From JAPLJM01 sp963708515 (GTDB taxonomy: Bacteria; Desulfobacterota; Syntrophia; Syntrophales; Fen-1087): DNA of 64,000 bases. The position numbers and the translations under genes were made by a program. Numbering within the stretch: the stretch's first letter is position 1; each line of letters begins with the position of its first letter. The notes under the pieces were generated by a model that searched no databases, was not told where the DNA came from, and saw nothing but the letters and a program-made list of their open reading frames with translations. The stretch is taken from contig CAVPSX010000012.1 in the NCBI GenBank assembly GCA_963708515.1, positions 372,001-436,000 of the forward strand, given 5' to 3'. This document shows positions 1 through 11,577 of the stretch, piece by piece.

Positions 1-1556
1 AACCCTCTGTCGAGGATACGATCGCTATTCTTCGCGGCCTGAAGGAGCGCTACGAGGTTCATCACGGGGTAAGGATTAAGGATTCTGCCATCATTGCCGC
101 AGCTACCCTCTCGAATCGCTATATCTCCGACCGTTTTCTTCCCGATAAAGCTGTCGATCTGATTGACGAATCGGCTTCTCGCCTGAGGATCGAACTGGAC
201 AGCATGCCCGCCGAAATAGACGTCATTGACCGGAAAATCATCCAGATGGAAATAGAAAAGCAGTCGCTCATCAAGGAAACGGATAAGACCTCCTGTCGAG
301 AGACGCAGCAAGCTTGATCACGAACTGGCAGAACTCAGAGAATCCATGGACCACATGAAACGCCAATGGACTATCCGAAAAGGAGGCGATAAAAAAAATT
401 CAGGCGGTCAAGAGCCGCATTGAAGTCCTGCAAAACGGAGGAAATAAATGCCCAGCGGGAAGGGAATCTGGCTCGGGCAGCGGAGCTACGCTACGGTCAA
501 CTTGTTGAATTGAATAAAGAACTGGAAGCAGAACAGCTTAAGCTGATGGAGGCCCAAAAGGATGAAAGAATGCTCAAGGAAGAGGTGGATGCAGAGGATG
601 TGGCCGATGTCGTGGCCAACTGGACCGGCATCCCCGTGGCCCGTATGCTGGAGAGCGATGTCCAGAAGCTGATCCACATGGAGGAAAGGCTCAAAGAGCG
701 CGTGGTCGGCCAGGCAGAGGGAATCGCAGCCGTTTCCAGTGCGTTGCGCAGAGCCCGGTCCGGGCTGCAGGACCCGAACCGCCCCATCGGTTCATTTATC
801 TTTTTGGGTCCCACAGGCGTTGGAAAAACAGAACTCGCCCGGGCGCTTGCCGAATTCATGTTTGACTCTGAACAGGCCATGATCCGGATCGATATGTCGG
901 AATATCATGGAAAAACACGCCGTGGCCCGCCTGATCGGGGCGCCTCCGGGATATGTCGGCTATGATGAGGGCGGATATCTGACCGAAACGGTCCGACGAA
1001 AGCCCTATGCGGTCATTCTGTTTGACGAGATCGAAAAAGCCCACCATGACGTATTCAACATTCTGCTGCAGATCCTCGACGACGGACGCCTGACCGACGG
1101 TCACGGACGGACGGTGGATTTCAAACATGCCATTGTGATCATGACCTCCAACATTGGCAGCCACTTCATGCAGGACACGGCCATCGATGACGAGGAAAGA
1201 AGAGCACGAACCATGGAAATGTTGCGGGCCGGTTTCAAGCCGGAATTTCTCAACCGGATCGATGATATCATCACCTTCAGAGCCCTGGACATGGACGACA
1301 TTGATCGGATATCTGGATCATCCAGTTGGATCTGATCCAGAAACGGTTGTCGGAGCGGAAAATAACGCTGACATTGACAGAGAAGGCAAAAAAATATATA
1401 GCGAAAATCGCCTATAGCCCGATTTATGGAGCAAGACCGTTAAAACGGGCATTGCAGAAGATGATTCTGGATGACCTGTCCATGCTGATGTTGGATGGTA
1501 CATTCGCTGACGGGGATAGCATCCGGGTTGATCTGTCCAAAAAGCGGTGTCCTTAA
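1..1556 (+). pseudogene. clpB: ClpB disaggregase, 3' part, with several frame breaks
   Basis: Partial gene (5' end outside the window) for the AAA+ protein disaggregase ClpB, which works with DnaK to solubilise aggregates in the cytosol. Joined across frames, the translation gives the end of NBD1, part of the coiled-coil middle domain with the typical GNLARAAEL stretch (near 465-485), the second-domain Walker A GPTGVGKTEL near 808-838, the GAPPGYVGYDEGG loop near 940-970, FDEIEKAH near 1021 and the C-terminal small domain ending at 1556. Reading frame is lost near 290-300, 365-375, 425-440, 905 (one extra C before ATGGAAAAACAC) and 1310 (two extra bases). Each break is a small indel between otherwise well-conserved segments, so consensus error is as likely as real decay. 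Family assignment is secure; functional status is not. Confidence 0.9.
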
Positions 1557-1672
1557 TTTTCAGAAAATCAATAAAATGTAGAATTTACATAAATATCTTG
1601 AGCTTACCTCCACCAAATAAGGAAAATTACAGACTGATCAAAAGTATACAATCCGCATAAGAGGAGGAAAAA

Positions 1673-2101
1673 ATGGAAGAAAAGAAAGACAAATCCTTTA
1701 TCATCCGCGACAGACGGATTTTTGGTGAAACAGGGGACCTGCGTCAAGACGGCGAATCTCAGCCGGAAGCAAACCCCGTCGAAACGCAGGATGAACCCGA
1801 ACGGCGGCCTCCCGTGACGGAATCACTGGAATCTGAGCGTGAAGAAGCCTTCCCGGAGGTGAGTTTTGTCAATTTTATCTTATCATTGAGCACCACGGCC
1901 ATGTATCATTTCGGAGATTTTCCCGATCCGGTATCCCAGAAGGCTCAAAGAAACCTGACTGCAGCCAAGCAGACCATCGATATTCTCGGCATGCTCAGAT
2001 CCAAAACGGAGGGGAATCTCGATAACAATGAAAAATCCCTGATAGACGGACTTCTGTTTGAGTTGAGGATGCGCTATGTCAAAGAAAAGGAGCATCCATG
2101 A
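1673..2101 (+). CDS. DUF1844 family protein
   Basis: A 142-residue protein with a charged, probably disordered N-terminal half (about residues 1-60, rich in E, P and R) and a conserved C-terminal helical segment of the DUF1844 type, SFVNFILSLSTTAMYHFGDF near residue 64, then a helix-turn-helix-like pair ending in MRYVKEKEHP. The function is unknown; DUF1844 proteins are small cytosolic proteins found next to ispE or translation genes in many deltaproteobacteria. A good ribosome site (AAGAGGAGGAAAAA) lies just before the ATG. The stop codon overlaps the ispE start by four bases (ATGA), which implies translational coupling and a shared operon with ispE, prs, rplY and pth. Confidence 0.85.
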   Translation: MEEKKDKSFIIRDRRIFGETGDLRQDGESQPEANPVETQDEPERRPPVTESLESEREEAFPEVSFVNFILSLSTTAMYHFGDFPDPVSQKAQRNLTAAKQTIDILGMLRSKTEGNLDNNEKSLIDGLLFELRMRYVKEKEHP

Positions 2102-2950
2102 TCCGGAAACTATCGCCGGCCAAGGTCAACCTCTATCTGCGCGTCCTGCGCAAACGCCGGGACGGTTATCATGATATTGCCAGTCTCATGCAGCGGATCA
2201 GTCTCTGCGATGAAATGATATTCAGACCGGCAGCGGAGGGGATCCGGGTCCGATGCCCCGGCAGTTCCCTGCCCGAAAATGAGGGAAATATCGTTTTCCG
2301 GGCAGCGGAAGCCTTCTTTCACAGGCCGACCACGCAAATCAAGGCATTGATATCACGATCAATAAAATAATCCCCGTCGCCGCCGGTCTGGGCGGAGGCA
2401 GCTCCAATGCGGCGACGACACTCATGACCTTGAACGAGATCTTCGGATGTCATTACTCAACGGATGATCTCATGAAGATCGGGGTCACGCTGGGGGCGGA
2501 TGTCCCCTTTTTTATTTTTGCAAAAACGGCATGGGCCTTCGGCATCGGTGAGCGCCTCCAGGTTGCCGCAGGCATCCCACTCCTTCTCGCTGCTCCTCGT
2601 TAATCCCCGCTTTGAACTCTCCACAAAATTGATTTATCAAAATCTTAATTTTAAATTGACAAACAAAAGAATTCGTTATAGCATCCCGCGATTTTTGACG
2701 GTCCATGACTTGGCAAAAGGGCTATTGAACGATCTGGAGAACCGTTTCGATCAGAATACATCCCGTGCTGGCGGATATTAAAGAATCATCTGATGCAATG
2801 CGGCGCCCTTGGGCGCTCTTATGTCCGGCAGCGGGCCCACCGTCTTCGGTCTTTTTGAAAAGGAATGAACAGGCCATCGCCGCCGAAAAAGCGTTGGCCG
2901 GCATGAGCGGCTGGTCTTTATTCAGAGCGGCGTCCATCTGACTTTCCTGA
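2098..2950 (+). pseudogene. ispE: 4-diphosphocytidyl-2-C-methyl-D-erythritol kinase, frame-broken
   Basis: GHMP-family kinase of the non-mevalonate isoprenoid pathway, phosphorylating CDP-methylerythritol with ATP. The N-terminus (KLSPAKVNLYLRVLRKRRDG) is intact up to about residue 80. The ATP-binding motif PVAAGLGGGSSNAA (about 2373-2415) is read in a second frame, the segment LLLVNPRFELSTKLIYQNL (2585-2645) in a third, and the late glycine motif GALMSGSGPTVFGLFEKE (2810-2868) in another. At least four small indels are needed (near 2335, 2590, 2745-2790 and 2868). The 3' end cannot be fixed; 2950 is an estimate. All diagnostic kinase motifs survive, so the gene is probably whole in the cell and the breaks are assembly errors; real inactivation of an essential gene would be surprising. 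Confidence 0.85.
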
Positions 2951-2999
2951 TCATCCCTTGCGAAGATCCGGTTGAGCAATGCTCATATCAGAAGGCTTT

Positions 3000-3074
3000 T
3001 GGGGCGTCGTCAAGCGGTAAGACACAAGGTTTTGGTCCTTGCATTCGGGGGTTCGAATCCTCCCGCCCCAGCCA
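3000..3074 (+). tRNA. tRNA-Gln (anticodon TTG)
   Basis: A complete cloverleaf can be drawn. The 7-bp acceptor TGGGGCG (3000-3006) pairs with CGCCCCA (3064-3070), discriminator G is at 3071 and an encoded CCA lies at 3072-3074. The anticodon stem CAAGG/CCTTG encloses the loop TTTTGGT, giving anticodon TTG, which reads CAA (Gln). The T arm carries GGTTCGAATCC. It sits between ispE and prs, the place where this tRNA is found in many deltaproteobacteria. Confidence 0.97.
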
Positions 3075-3108
3075 ATAGAAACATGGCGGCAGCCATGAGA
3101 GGAATTCA

Positions 3109-4051
3109 ATGCTTGAAAGAATCCGAGTTTTTTCGGGAAATTCAAATGTAGTCCTGGCGGAAAAGATCTGCGAGCAATCTGGGCGTTCCCCTGGGAAAAG
3201 CCAGCGTGACCACCTTCAGCGACGGCGAGACCCGGGTGGAAATCAACGAAAATGTCAGAGGCATGGATGTTTTCATTATCCAGTCCAGCTGCCCGCCCGT
3301 CAATGTCACGCTCATGGAACTGCTGATCATGATCGATGCCATGAAGCGGGCATCGGCAGACCGCATCACGGCCGTCATTCCCTATTACGGTTATGCCCGC
3401 CAGGATCGAAAAGTGGCGCCGCGGGCTCCCATTACGGCAAAGCTGATCGCCGACCTGATCACGACGGCCGGCGCCCATCGCGTTCTGTCGATGGACCTTC
3501 ACGCCGGTCAGATCCAGGGATTCTTCAACATTCCCGTGGATAATCTTTTCGCCACGCCGGTCCTTTTAGAATACATGAAAAAGAATTTTCAAAATGATAT
3601 CGTTATCGTTTCTCCCGATACCGGTGGCGTGGAGCGGGCACGGGCCTTTGCATCACGCCTCGGGGCGAATCTTGCCATCATCGACAAACGCCGCGAAGGG
3701 CCGAACGAAGCACAGGTCATGAATATCATCGGCCATGTCAGAGATAAAAAGGTCATCATTCTGGATGACATGATCGATACGGCGGGAACGGTTGTCAGTG
3801 CCGTCTCCGCGTTGAAAGAGGCCGGCGCCGTTGAGGTATCCGTCTGCGCCACGCATCCGGTGCTTTCCGGACCGGCCATTGAAAGGCTTGAAAAATCCGA
3901 CATCAAAGAGGTGATTGTAACGGACACGATTCCCATGAATGATGCGGCGCTGGCCTGCAAATGTATCAAGGTGCTCTCTGTTGCTTCATTGCTCAGCGAA
4001 GCGGTGAGGCGAATTTACTATAATGATTCCATAAGCTCATTATTCATATAG
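3109..4051 (+). CDS. prs: ribose-phosphate pyrophosphokinase, one frameshift
   Basis: PRPP synthetase: transfers pyrophosphate from ATP to ribose 5-phosphate, feeding nucleotide, His and Trp synthesis in the cytosol. The N-terminal stretch from ATG 3109 (LERIRVFSGNSN, typical of the family) is followed by one extra base near 3178-3182; reading then continues from about 3183 to the stop at 4051. The full protein would be about 313 residues, the usual size. Visible motifs are the PPi-site region YGYARQDRK (near 3385-3415), the MDLHAGQIQGFF stretch and the PRPP-binding loop LDDMIDTAGT (about 3763-3793). The ATG is preceded by GAGAGGAA. It lies downstream of tRNA-Gln and 9 bases before rplY, so it is likely co-transcribed with rplY-pth-hppA. 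The indel is probably a consensus error in an essential gene. Confidence 0.93.
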
Positions 4052-4060
4052 GAGGATTGG

Positions 4061-4714
4061 ATGGAGGCGATTGCATTAAACGCCCTTATTCGCAAGGAAA
4101 CCGGCAAGGGCCCGGCCCGAAGATTGAGAATGGCGGGAGGCGTACCGGCCGTATTTTACGGCCCCCATGCGGAGGCGATGCTTTTATCCGTCAATGCGTC
4201 GGATTTGCTCAAATTGCTGAGGAAGCGCGAAGAAAATGTGTTCATCCGCCTGATGATCGACGATGGCGACAAGAAGTATGAAAAAATGTCCATAGTCAGG
4301 GAAGTCCAGATGGAACCCGTTTCCAGGCGCTTCTATCATGCGGATTTTTACGAAATCAGCATGGACCGCCCGTTCACGTTCGATGTCCGTATTCATTTTA
4401 ACGGCATACCGGCAGGGGTCGGCATCGGCGGTGAGCTGCAGCATGTGAAGCGTGAGCTCAAAGTGTCCTGCATTCCGACGAAACTTCCAGATTTTATCGC
4501 GGTGGACATCAGCGGCCTTAATATCGGAGATCAATTCAGAGTGAGCGATATCAAGGGGATGGATGACCTTACGCTGCTTGATGCCGGTGAGATCGTCATT
4601 GCCTCCATTTCAGCGCCGAGAGCAGCGGCTGTCAAAACCGAAGCGGAAGAGCCTGAAGCACCGGCCGAACCGGAGGTCGTCGGCCGAAAAGGTGCAAAAA
4701 GCGAGAGCGCATAA
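4061..4714 (+). CDS. rplY: 50S ribosomal protein L25/general stress protein Ctc
   Basis: A 217-residue L25/TL5/Ctc-type protein that binds 5S rRNA in the large ribosomal subunit. The N-terminal L25 domain (about residues 1-95) starts with ALNALIRKETGKGPARRLR and contains the GGVPAVFYGP loop. The longer C-terminal TL5-like beta domain (about 100-185) ends in an acidic Ala/Glu/Pro-rich tail (EEPEAPAEPE). Length matches the long, two-domain form rather than the short E. coli form. The start is set by AGGAGG six bases upstream. The neighbours prs and pth are the usual ones; the gene ends 42 bases before pth. Confidence 0.93.
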   Translation: MEAIALNALIRKETGKGPARRLRMAGGVPAVFYGPHAEAMLLSVNASDLLKLLRKREENVFIRLMIDDGDKKYEKMSIVREVQMEPVSRRFYHADFYEISMDRPFTFDVRIHFNGIPAGVGIGGELQHVKRELKVSCIPTKLPDFIAVDISGLNIGDQFRVSDIKGMDDLTLLDAGEIVIASISAPRAAAVKTEAEEPEAPAEPEVVGRKGAKSESA

Positions 4715-4756
4715 AGTACGCGACACTCAGGAGGAACAAGCGAGAGGATCACTGTT

Positions 4757-5347
4757 GTGAAACTGATCGCCGGTCTCGGAAATCCGGGAAGCAGATATCG
4801 GTTCAGCCGCCACAACATGGGCTTCCTGGTTCTGGATCGGCTGGCTGACCAGTATCAGATCAACATAGGTCAGCGGGGATTCGGCGCCTTTTTCGGAAAG
4901 GGAAGCATATCCGGTGATCCCGTCCTGCTCGTCAAGCCGCAGGATTACATGAACCTGAGCGGCGGTCCAGTGAAAAAGTTCTTTGATTATTTCAGAATTG
5001 CTCTTGAGGATGTCATAGTCGTTCATGATGACCTGGACCTGCCATTCGGAACCATACGTATGAAGACCGGCGGCGGTCATGGAGGGCACAAGGGGTTGAT
5101 CTCTATCATCGACCACCTGGGCGATGCGGATTTTAACCGGGTCAGGCTTGGCATCGGCAAACCTGAACGTAAGGAAATGGTGGATAGCTATGTACTTTCA
5201 CCTTTTTCTGCAGAAGAGGCGGATCGATTGCCGCCCGTGATTGACACTGCGGCTGAAATGCTGGGAGAAATGCTTTCTTCAGGGATTCAGGCGGCTATGA
5301 GCAAGTATCATGGTAAAACCATAAATAATTTTAAAGAGGAGGTTTAA
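4757..5347 (+). CDS. pth: peptidyl-tRNA hydrolase
   Basis: Cytosolic esterase that frees tRNA from peptidyl-tRNA dropped from ribosomes. 196 residues, the usual size. It opens with the family signature KLIAGLGNPG then RYRFSRHNMG, which supplies the catalytic His and nearby Asn. The second signature VVHDDLDLPFG supplies the catalytic Asp, and the GGGHGGHKGL loop follows. The start is a GTG at 4757 with GAGAGGA just upstream; no ATG in frame would leave the signature at its normal N-terminal place. The stop is two bases before the hppA start region, so the two genes probably share a transcript. Confidence 0.95.
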   Translation: MKLIAGLGNPGSRYRFSRHNMGFLVLDRLADQYQINIGQRGFGAFFGKGSISGDPVLLVKPQDYMNLSGGPVKKFFDYFRIALEDVIVVHDDLDLPFGTIRMKTGGGHGGHKGLISIIDHLGDADFNRVRLGIGKPERKEMVDSYVLSPFSAEEADRLPPVIDTAAEMLGEMLSSGIQAAMSKYHGKTINNFKEEV

Positions 5348-5349
5348 TT

Positions 5350-7791
<2,442 letters not shown>

Positions 7792-7824
7792 CATTTGCCC
7801 TGCATTAATCAGGAAAGATTCATT

Positions 7825-7858
7825 AAAAAAGCGCTTCCTTAACGGGAGGCGCTTTTTT
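7825..7858 (+). terminator. rho-independent terminator after hppA
   Basis: Stem GCGCTTCC (7831-7838) pairs with GGAGGCGC (7845-7852) around a short loop, flanked by an A run before and T6 after, so it could work in both directions. It closes the prs-rplY-pth-hppA transcription unit. Confidence 0.85.
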
Positions 7859-7904
7859 AATGACCTTGACATCTCCGCAAAAAATCTTTATTTCAACACC
7901 GGAG

Positions 7905-8068
7905 AGCTTTGCATAACCGGTGAAAAATGGTTCGCAAGCGGCGAATGAAAGTTTTTTCGCATTTCCAGAAATTAGACTAATTTACTGATTTCAAACATAT
8001 TTGAGCATCATAGTATTTCAAGCGAAAAAATTTTGAGCCGCGGCGAAGCCATTTTTCAAAGGTCTGCA
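7905..8068. repeat. dispersed ~165-bp imperfect-palindrome repeat, copy 1
   Basis: Left arm TGCATAACCGGTGAAAAATG (from 7910) and the following GTTCGCAAGCGGCGAA match, after reverse complement, the right arm ending at 8068 (read inward: TGCAGACCTTTGAAAAATGG, CTTCGCCGCGGCTC). The middle contains the perfect palindrome AAATTAGACTAATTT. A second full copy is at 36901-37070 and an arm fragment at 57741-57777. There is no open reading frame inside. The layout is that of a non-autonomous MITE or REP-like element. It lies between the hppA terminator and ychF; the rest of 7859-8170 shows nothing else clear. Confidence 0.85.
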
Positions 8069-8170
8069 CCGGTGGATACGGAATTGCGGCGTCTGCCGTT
8101 TCATCAAGATTTATTAATAAATATATTCCAGGCATGCTGAACCGAATCCATCCGGAGAAATGGTTTTTTT

Positions 8171-9262
8171 ATGGGTTTTTGTTGCGGCATTATCGGACTT
8201 CCCAATGTGGGGAAATCGACGATTTTTAACGCCCTGACGGCTGCCGGCGCCGAGGTGGCCAATTATCCCTTCTGCACCATCGATCCCAATATCGGCATTG
8301 TCCCTGTTCCGGACGAGCGGCTCGAAAAAATTGCGGCGATCGTCAAGCCTCCGAAAATCACGCATACCATGATCGAATTCCTTGATATTGCCGGGCTTGT
8401 GAAAGGCGCCAGCCGGGGTGAAGGCCTCGGGAACCGTTTTCTCGCTCATATCCGTGAAGTGGATGCCCTTCTGCACATTGTCCGCTGCTTTGATGATCCC
8501 AATATTGTTCATGTGGGCGGCTCGATCGATCCGGTCCGGGACATCGACGTCATCAACACTGAGCTGATCCTGGCGGATCTGGAAACCATTGAAAAAAGGA
8601 TTGAAAGAACGGAAAAACTGCTGAGAGCGGGCGACAAGTCCCTCCGCAAGGCTTTGGATGTCTATGCGCAATGCCGGGATGCGCTGGGGCGGGGCCTTGC
8701 GGTCAGAAATGTCCCGCTGGCCGATGGCAAAAACATTCTCGATGAACTGGGTTTATTGACAGCCAAAAATACCCTGTACGTGGCCAACGTCAGCGAGGCC
8801 GTCCTGAAGGGAAAATCGGATTATGTACAGCGGGTTGAAGAAACAGCAAAGCGCCAGGAGGCAAAGGTCATCGTGATCTGCGGAGACATGGAAGCGGAGA
8901 TGACAACGCTTGCAATAGAGGAACGTCAGGCTTTTCTTGAAGACCTGGGATTGCACGAATCAGGACTCCATCAACTGATCCGGACGGGTTATGAACTGCT
9001 GGGTCTGATTACTTTTTATACGACGGTTGGTCCGGAACTGCGCGCCTGGACGATCCCCTCCGGAACAAAGGCCCCGGTCGCCGCCGGAAAGATCCACAGC
9101 GACATGGAAAAAGGATTCATCCGGGCGGAAATCCTCCATTATAATGATTTTATAAAAGCAGGGGGGCTGCCCCAGGCCAGGGAAAAGGGACTGCTGCACA
9201 TCGAGGGCAAGGATTATGAGATCCGTGACGGAGATATTGTTCTGTTTCGTTTCAATGTGTAA
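8171..9262 (+). CDS. ychF: redox-regulated ATPase YchF
   Basis: A 363-residue Obg-family P-loop ATPase that binds ribosomes and is linked to translation and oxidative-stress control. The G1 loop GLPNVGKST is at residues ~9-17, the switch region LDIAGLVKGASRGEGLGN at ~75, and the base-recognition motif is NVSE (at VANVSEAVL) in place of NKxD, the hallmark that makes YchF prefer ATP over GTP. The coiled-coil insertion follows (about 130-200), and the C-terminal TGS-like domain ends RDGDIVLFRFNV. Length equals the family norm. A weak GGAGAAA precedes the ATG by about 12 bases. It lies downstream of palindrome copy 1 and likely has its own promoter. Confidence 0.96.
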   Translation: MGFCCGIIGLPNVGKSTIFNALTAAGAEVANYPFCTIDPNIGIVPVPDERLEKIAAIVKPPKITHTMIEFLDIAGLVKGASRGEGLGNRFLAHIREVDALLHIVRCFDDPNIVHVGGSIDPVRDIDVINTELILADLETIEKRIERTEKLLRAGDKSLRKALDVYAQCRDALGRGLAVRNVPLADGKNILDELGLLTAKNTLYVANVSEAVLKGKSDYVQRVEETAKRQEAKVIVICGDMEAEMTTLAIEERQAFLEDLGLHESGLHQLIRTGYELLGLITFYTTVGPELRAWTIPSGTKAPVAAGKIHSDMEKGFIRAEILHYNDFIKAGGLPQAREKGLLHIEGKDYEIRDGDIVLFRFNV

Positions 9263-9306
9263 AAGGAGTCGTAGAACGAATTTCCGACAGATATGAGCGG
9301 TCGCCA

Positions 9307-11517
9307 ATGAATTCCAGCAACAACTCCCGGTGGTTGATCATAGCCGCCGTGGCATCCTTCTTCATAATCATCATCATAACCGCTTTTTCGTTCCGGGATC
9401 AATGGCCATTGGATCAAAGGGTTTTTGTGGTCGGCATTCTGGGCATCGCAGTCGGTTTGCTGGCCGCTCTGGGTTTGGCCATGCACGTCATGATTCATCG
9501 CTACATCCGCCCTCTGAGGAAAATTGCCGAGGAAACCAACCTGATCACATCGGTCAATCCGTCACACCGCATTGACATTAAAGGCGGAAAGGAAGTCCTG
9601 CGTCTCGCTCAAGTCATTAATGAAAAAGCGGACCGCTTCGAGGAACTGCAAAAAGATGTATGGCGTAAGATTGAGCTTGCCACGGCGCAGTCCGAGGAGG
9701 AAAAGAATATCCTTGCGGCCATCGTGTCGGAACTACCGGAAGGGATATTGATCTGTAACGCGGAAGGCCAGATCCTTTTATACAACAAACAAGCCAGGCG
9801 CTATCTTGAAGGCGACGAGCAGAGAACTTTTCCCGACCTTGATTCAAACCACTCTGCAACCGGCGCCGGGAATCCCTTCATCGGCCTGGGACGATCCGTG
9901 TTTGGTGTGATTGACAAGAACCTCATTGTCCCTGCCCTTGACGAGATAGCGGGCAAACTGGAACGCAGGGAAGTACAGGCAACGGCTCATTTTATCACGC
10001 CGGGGGCCCAAACCAGTCTGCTGCGTACGGAAGCGGTCCCGATCCTGAGCCATATCGGGCATCTCACAGGATTTGTCCTGATATTCCAGGATATTATAAA
10101 ACAGATCGAAACTGGCAGCCATTGGAGTTTTCTGCTGCAATCTCTGGCAAAGGGCATCCGTCCTTCCCTGGCAAATATCAGGACAGCCATTGAAGCCGTC
10201 CTCGAACACCCGGATATGGACCCTTCACAACTGGATGGCTTCAAAAATATCATACACAAAGAATCCTTAAAATCAGGCGCCACCCTGGATGAGATGGTTT
10301 TTGATTATTCCGGCCATACCGGCGCCGGACGGCCTCTTGTGCGGATGCTCGGCAAGGATCTGCTGGAGACGATAAAAAGAAGGGCTGAAGACCGTTTCGG
10401 CATTGCTGTGAAAATTGTCTACTCTGCCGACCCCAACTGGATTAAAGTTGATGCTTATTCCATCGTCCTGGCCATTCTCTTTGTACTGAACCGGCTGCGG
10501 CGCGAGACCAAAGCCGATGAATTTACCTGCAAACTGGAAAGAGAGGGGAAATTCGCAAACCTTGATCTGATTTGGCAGGGGAAACCATTAAAAATCCAGA
10601 CCCTGCGTGAATGGGAGACAGAGGCGGTCATGGTCGAAAAAGAGGGTATCCCGTCAACCCTCAGAGAGGTTATTGCGCATCACGGCGCAAAGATGTGGCC
10701 GGCGATTCTGAGGCAAACCGCCGGTAATAACCGTCCGGGAATATGGCCCCGCTCTTATGAGATGTCGCAGGATAAGTCCGGACTTCGTTTGTTTTTCCCG
10801 GATGTTGAAATGCCCGAACCGGATACGCTCCGAAAGATCATGGTCGTACCGGAAAGCCGGCCGGCGTTCTATGATTTTGACCTTTTCAGCCAAGCCGGCC
10901 AGACGCCTGAACTGGACAACCGCCCGTTAACGGAGCTGACTTGCACCGTCTTCGATACGGAAGCTACGGGATTATTTCCACAAGTGGGAGATGAAATCAT
11001 CTCCATCGGCGCCGTGCGCATCGTCAACGGCCGCTTGCTGCGCGAAGAGCAATTCGATCAACTGGTCAATCCGCAACGGGGTTACTGGCAACAATCCATA
11101 CCCATCCATGGCATTCAGCCCGAAATGCTTGAAGATCAGCCTGCCATCGACAAGGTGCTCCCCCTGTTCCACCGATTTGCCGAAGATAGCATTCTCGTCG
11201 CCCATAATGCGGCCTTCGATATGAACCTGCTCCGGATGAAAGAGGCCGTCTCCGGCGTGAAATTCATCAATCCCGTACTGGACACCCTGCTGCTTTCGGC
11301 GGTGGTTCATCCCGCCCAGAACCATCACACGCTGGAGGCGATTGCCGAGCGCCTTGGCGTCAGTATCGTGGGCAGACATACCGCGCTGGGAGATGCGCTG
11401 GCAACCGGAGAGATATTCCTGAAGCTGATTCCGCTGTTGGCACAAATGGGCATACACACCCTGGGAGCGGCCCGACTGGCTTCTCAAAAGACCTACTATG
11501 CCCGTTTCAAGTATTGA
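9307..11517 (+). CDS. membrane sensor-kinase-like protein fused to DnaQ-type 3'-5' exonuclease
   Basis: A 736-residue multidomain protein. Two membrane helices (residues ~8-28 and ~40-60) are followed by a HAMP-like linker, a PAS-type domain (~135-260), a degenerate histidine-kinase core (~270-450) and a DEDDh exonuclease (~545-715). Exonuclease motifs are all present: FDTEATG (D and E), HNAAFD, and HTALGD (H and D). In the kinase-like part the usual phospho-acceptor His is absent (IRPSLANIRTAIEAVLEH), so phosphorylation is unlikely. Related fusions or neighbours of exonuclease plus CBS/DUF294 proteins occur beside acetate-type symporters in other proteobacteria. The downstream gene is the CBS/DUF294 protein 60 bases away, likely the same operon. 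The substrate and the reason for tethering a nuclease to the membrane are unknown. Confidence 0.85.
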   Translation: MNSSNNSRWLIIAAVASFFIIIIITAFSFRDQWPLDQRVFVVGILGIAVGLLAALGLAMHVMIHRYIRPLRKIAEETNLITSVNPSHRIDIKGGKEVLRLAQVINEKADRFEELQKDVWRKIELATAQSEEEKNILAAIVSELPEGILICNAEGQILLYNKQARRYLEGDEQRTFPDLDSNHSATGAGNPFIGLGRSVFGVIDKNLIVPALDEIAGKLERREVQATAHFITPGAQTSLLRTEAVPILSHIGHLTGFVLIFQDIIKQIETGSHWSFLLQSLAKGIRPSLANIRTAIEAVLEHPDMDPSQLDGFKNIIHKESLKSGATLDEMVFDYSGHTGAGRPLVRMLGKDLLETIKRRAEDRFGIAVKIVYSADPNWIKVDAYSIVLAILFVLNRLRRETKADEFTCKLEREGKFANLDLIWQGKPLKIQTLREWETEAVMVEKEGIPSTLREVIAHHGAKMWPAILRQTAGNNRPGIWPRSYEMSQDKSGLRLFFPDVEMPEPDTLRKIMVVPESRPAFYDFDLFSQAGQTPELDNRPLTELTCTVFDTEATGLFPQVGDEIISIGAVRIVNGRLLREEQFDQLVNPQRGYWQQSIPIHGIQPEMLEDQPAIDKVLPLFHRFAEDSILVAHNAAFDMNLLRMKEAVSGVKFINPVLDTLLLSAVVHPAQNHHTLEAIAERLGVSIVGRHTALGDALATGEIFLKLIPLLAQMGIHTLGAARLASQKTYYARFKY

Positions 11518-11577
11518 TTAAAATGGTATCGCTATGGCACTCAAAGCCGCATATCTAAAACAGCAAGGAGACTGATC

